Source of the DNA: Megasphaera paucivorans | GTDB taxonomy: Bacteria; Bacillota; Negativicutes; Veillonellales; Megasphaeraceae | NCBI RefSeq assembly: GCF_900103535.1 | Contig: NZ_FNHQ01000006.1 | Span: forward strand, 54,666-118,665 | Length of the DNA stretch: 64,000 nt | Reading direction: 5' to 3' | Shown: piece after piece, positions 62,696-64,000 of the stretch | How positions within the stretch are numbered: position 1 is the stretch's first letter | Layout of the letters: every line of letters begins with the position of its first letter | The notes under the pieces: generated by a model | Database searches by the model: none | Told to the model about the DNA's origin: nothing | The model's input: only the letters and a program-made list of their open reading frames with translations | Program-made: the position numbers and the translations under genes

Positions 62696-64000
62696 TTATT
62701 TCTTTTTAGGCGGCCAATGAATCGAATTTCCAAAAACAGCTTCTGCTGCTTCCCCTAATGCTTCTCCCACGGTCGGATGAGCCCATACGGTACTCGTAAA
62801 TTCGTCCACCGTAGCTTCCAGCCGGATTGCAATCGCAGCCGCTGCAATTAAATCCGTCGCCCGCGGCCCGTAAATATGAACTCCGAGTATCTGTCCGTAT
62901 TTGGCATCGGCCAAAATCTTGATAATGCCTTTGCCGCCGGCTTCGATTAAAGCCTTGCCGTTGCCAGACAAGGGGAATGTACCGCAGCGGTAGGCAATCC
63001 CTTGTTCCTGCAATTCTTCTTCCTTCATCCCGACACTGGCAACTTCCGGTTCCAGATATATGCAGGAAGGAACCGTTTCTGCATGGTAGCTGTCCCGGCC
63101 GGTCATAATATAATTGACGGCAGCAATTCCCTGTGCCGAAGCAGCATGTGCCAGCATAAGTTTGCCGTTGCAGTCCCCAATGGCATATATGCCGGGAACA
63201 TTCGTCTGGAAATGATCGTCGGTAACAATCTTTCCGCGATTAAGGACGATTCCGGCTTCTTCCAATCCGATACCTTGGGTCATTGCGCGGCGGCCTACAC
63301 ACATCAATACTTTTTCGCCTTCTACCGTTTGGGCCTGTCCCTGGTAATTCATATGGACTGTATAAGAGGCGCCGGATTGTTCGATGGATTCTACCCGGGC
63401 ATCGGTCAAGATATCAATCCCTCTGGCTTCGAGATCCGCTCGGACCATGCGGGTAATTTCTGCATCAATAGGAGGCAGGATTCTCGGCAGTGCTTCCACA
63501 ATAGTACATTTCGTTCCCAGCGAAGCAAAGAGAGAGGCAAATTCAATTCCGATAACCCCACCGCCGATAATGACAAAGCTCTTGGGTATTTCGGTTAATG
63601 CCAGGGTCCCCGTGCTATCGATCACGCCCGGAAGATCGGCTCCGGGGATAGGGATGCGTACCGGTTCAGAACCGACAGCCAAAATAATCGAGTCCGCTGT
63701 AAGCGTTTCACTGCCGACCTGTATTGTATGGGCATCTTTGACAATTCCCCGGCCGCGATACACGGTAACGCCGTTGGCTTTCAAAAGGCCTTCCACGCCG
63801 CCAACCAATGTTTTTACAATAGAACCTTTATATTGCTGCGCTTTAGCCCAATCGACATCCATACCGGAAACAGTGATGCCTAATTTAGCCGATTGTTCTT
63901 TGATGGCACTGAATGTAGCGCTTACATGGATCAGCGCTTTCGTTGGGATACAGCCGACATTGAGGCAGGTGCCGCCGACTTTATCGGCTTCGATAAGGGA
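62696..64000 (-). CDS. lpdA: Dihydrolipoamide dehydrogenase, N terminus beyond window
   Basis: Partial flavoprotein E3 running off the right edge; the frame stays open to 64000 and codes for KVGGTCLNVGCIPTKALI with the redox-active CxxxxC. Downstream are the second dinucleotide motif VIIGGGVIGIEFASLF, the FAD motif GIYAIGDCNGKLMLAHAASA and the C-terminal catalytic histidine region VWAHPTVGEALGEA. E3 reoxidises lipoyl groups of 2-oxoacid or acetoin dehydrogenases. The gene is noticeably richer in G+C than its neighbours (32/60 in 63661-63720, 34/60 in 63241-63300). Confidence 0.94.
   Translation of the reverse strand, partial: SLIEADKVGGTCLNVGCIPTKALIHVSATFSAIKEQSAKLGITVSGMDVDWAKAQQYKGSIVKTLVGGVEGLLKANGVTVYRGRGIVKDAHTIQVGSETLTADSIILAVGSEPVRIPIPGADLPGVIDSTGTLALTEIPKSFVIIGGGVIGIEFASLFASLGTKCTIVEALPRILPPIDAEITRMVRADLEARGIDILTDARVESIEQSGASYTVHMNYQGQAQTVEGEKVLMCVGRRAMTQGIGLEEAGIVLNRGKIVTDDHFQTNVPGIYAIGDCNGKLMLAHAASAQGIAAVNYIMTGRDSYHAETVPSCIYLEPEVASVGMKEEELQEQGIAYRCGTFPLSGNGKALIEAGGKGIIKILADAKYGQILGVHIYGPRATDLIAAAAIAIRLEATVDEFTSTVWAHPTVGEALGEAAEAVFGNSIHWPPKKK

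Noticed and set aside
1..64000. CRISPR array, prophage, integrative element, tRNA or rRNA genes
   Set aside because: No regularly spaced repeats, integrase, phage structural genes or cloverleaf genes were seen; T-box segments that resemble tRNA-contacting sequence are leaders.

Overview
The window reads as a low-to-moderate G+C chromosome of a diderm Firmicute of the class Negativicutes; a Megasphaera-like Veillonellales member is my best guess, made without any database search. The grounds are Gram-positive style gene order and regulation (argR-recN, rpmE-DUF1385-prfA-prmC-tsaC-rpiB-upp, Asp23-nusB, NfeD-FloA, T-box leaders, U-rich intrinsic terminators, GGAGG ribosome binding sites) together with an LpxL/HtrB-type lipid A acyltransferase, which implies an outer membrane. 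No rRNA, tRNA, CRISPR array, prophage or integrase was found.

Layout. 0-5 kb: a 28-bp perfect hairpin, a PotE-type antiporter, two paralogous orphan membrane proteins and a DEAD-box helicase. 4.5-20.8 kb is almost wholly minus strand: dapB-asd-dapA under a clear sigma-70 type promoter; a growth cluster of Asp23 x2, nusB, a TsaD paralogue, xseA, xseB, ispA, tlyA, nadK, mnmM, argR and recN; efp and pepQ; then cobU-cobS-phosphatase-rsuA. 21-26 kb: a MoaB-like protein with an orphan, a secreted protein plus a membrane-anchored DnaQ-fold protein that has lost catalytic acids, an ArsB/NhaD-type permease and an esterase. 26-37 kb: NfeD-FloA membrane cluster, trpS-yfbR and ileS each behind a T-box, a metallophosphatase, a DUF1858 protein and a sirtuin. 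37-44 kb: U32 peptidase-mutS2 and gamma-carbonic anhydrase-alcohol dehydrogenase.

44.0-47.9 kb is the accessory part: a 56-codon GTG-start gene, a frameshifted IS110-family transposase relic, the LpxL homologue, two orphan small genes and three candidate non-coding transcripts. One of these, on the minus strand around 47.07-47.28 kb, has several nested helices and ends in a strong terminator. It is the most promising undescribed element here.

47.9-57.6 kb returns to core genes: rplM-rpsI behind an L13-type leader, a methionine T-box controlling metY-metA (acetyl route, E111 in MetA), and the rpmE-to-upp string, preceded by a 51-aa membrane peptide. 57.8-64 kb holds a threonine dehydrogenase-like enzyme, overlapping lipB-lipA, a sigma-54 activator of AcoR type and a partial, distinctly G+C-richer lpd. 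Lipoate synthesis, the activator and the E3 enzyme together suggest a 2-oxoacid or acetoin dehydrogenase locus continuing past the right edge. Several starts were moved inward from the longest reading frame because of Shine-Dalgarno position; each case is stated in its entry.
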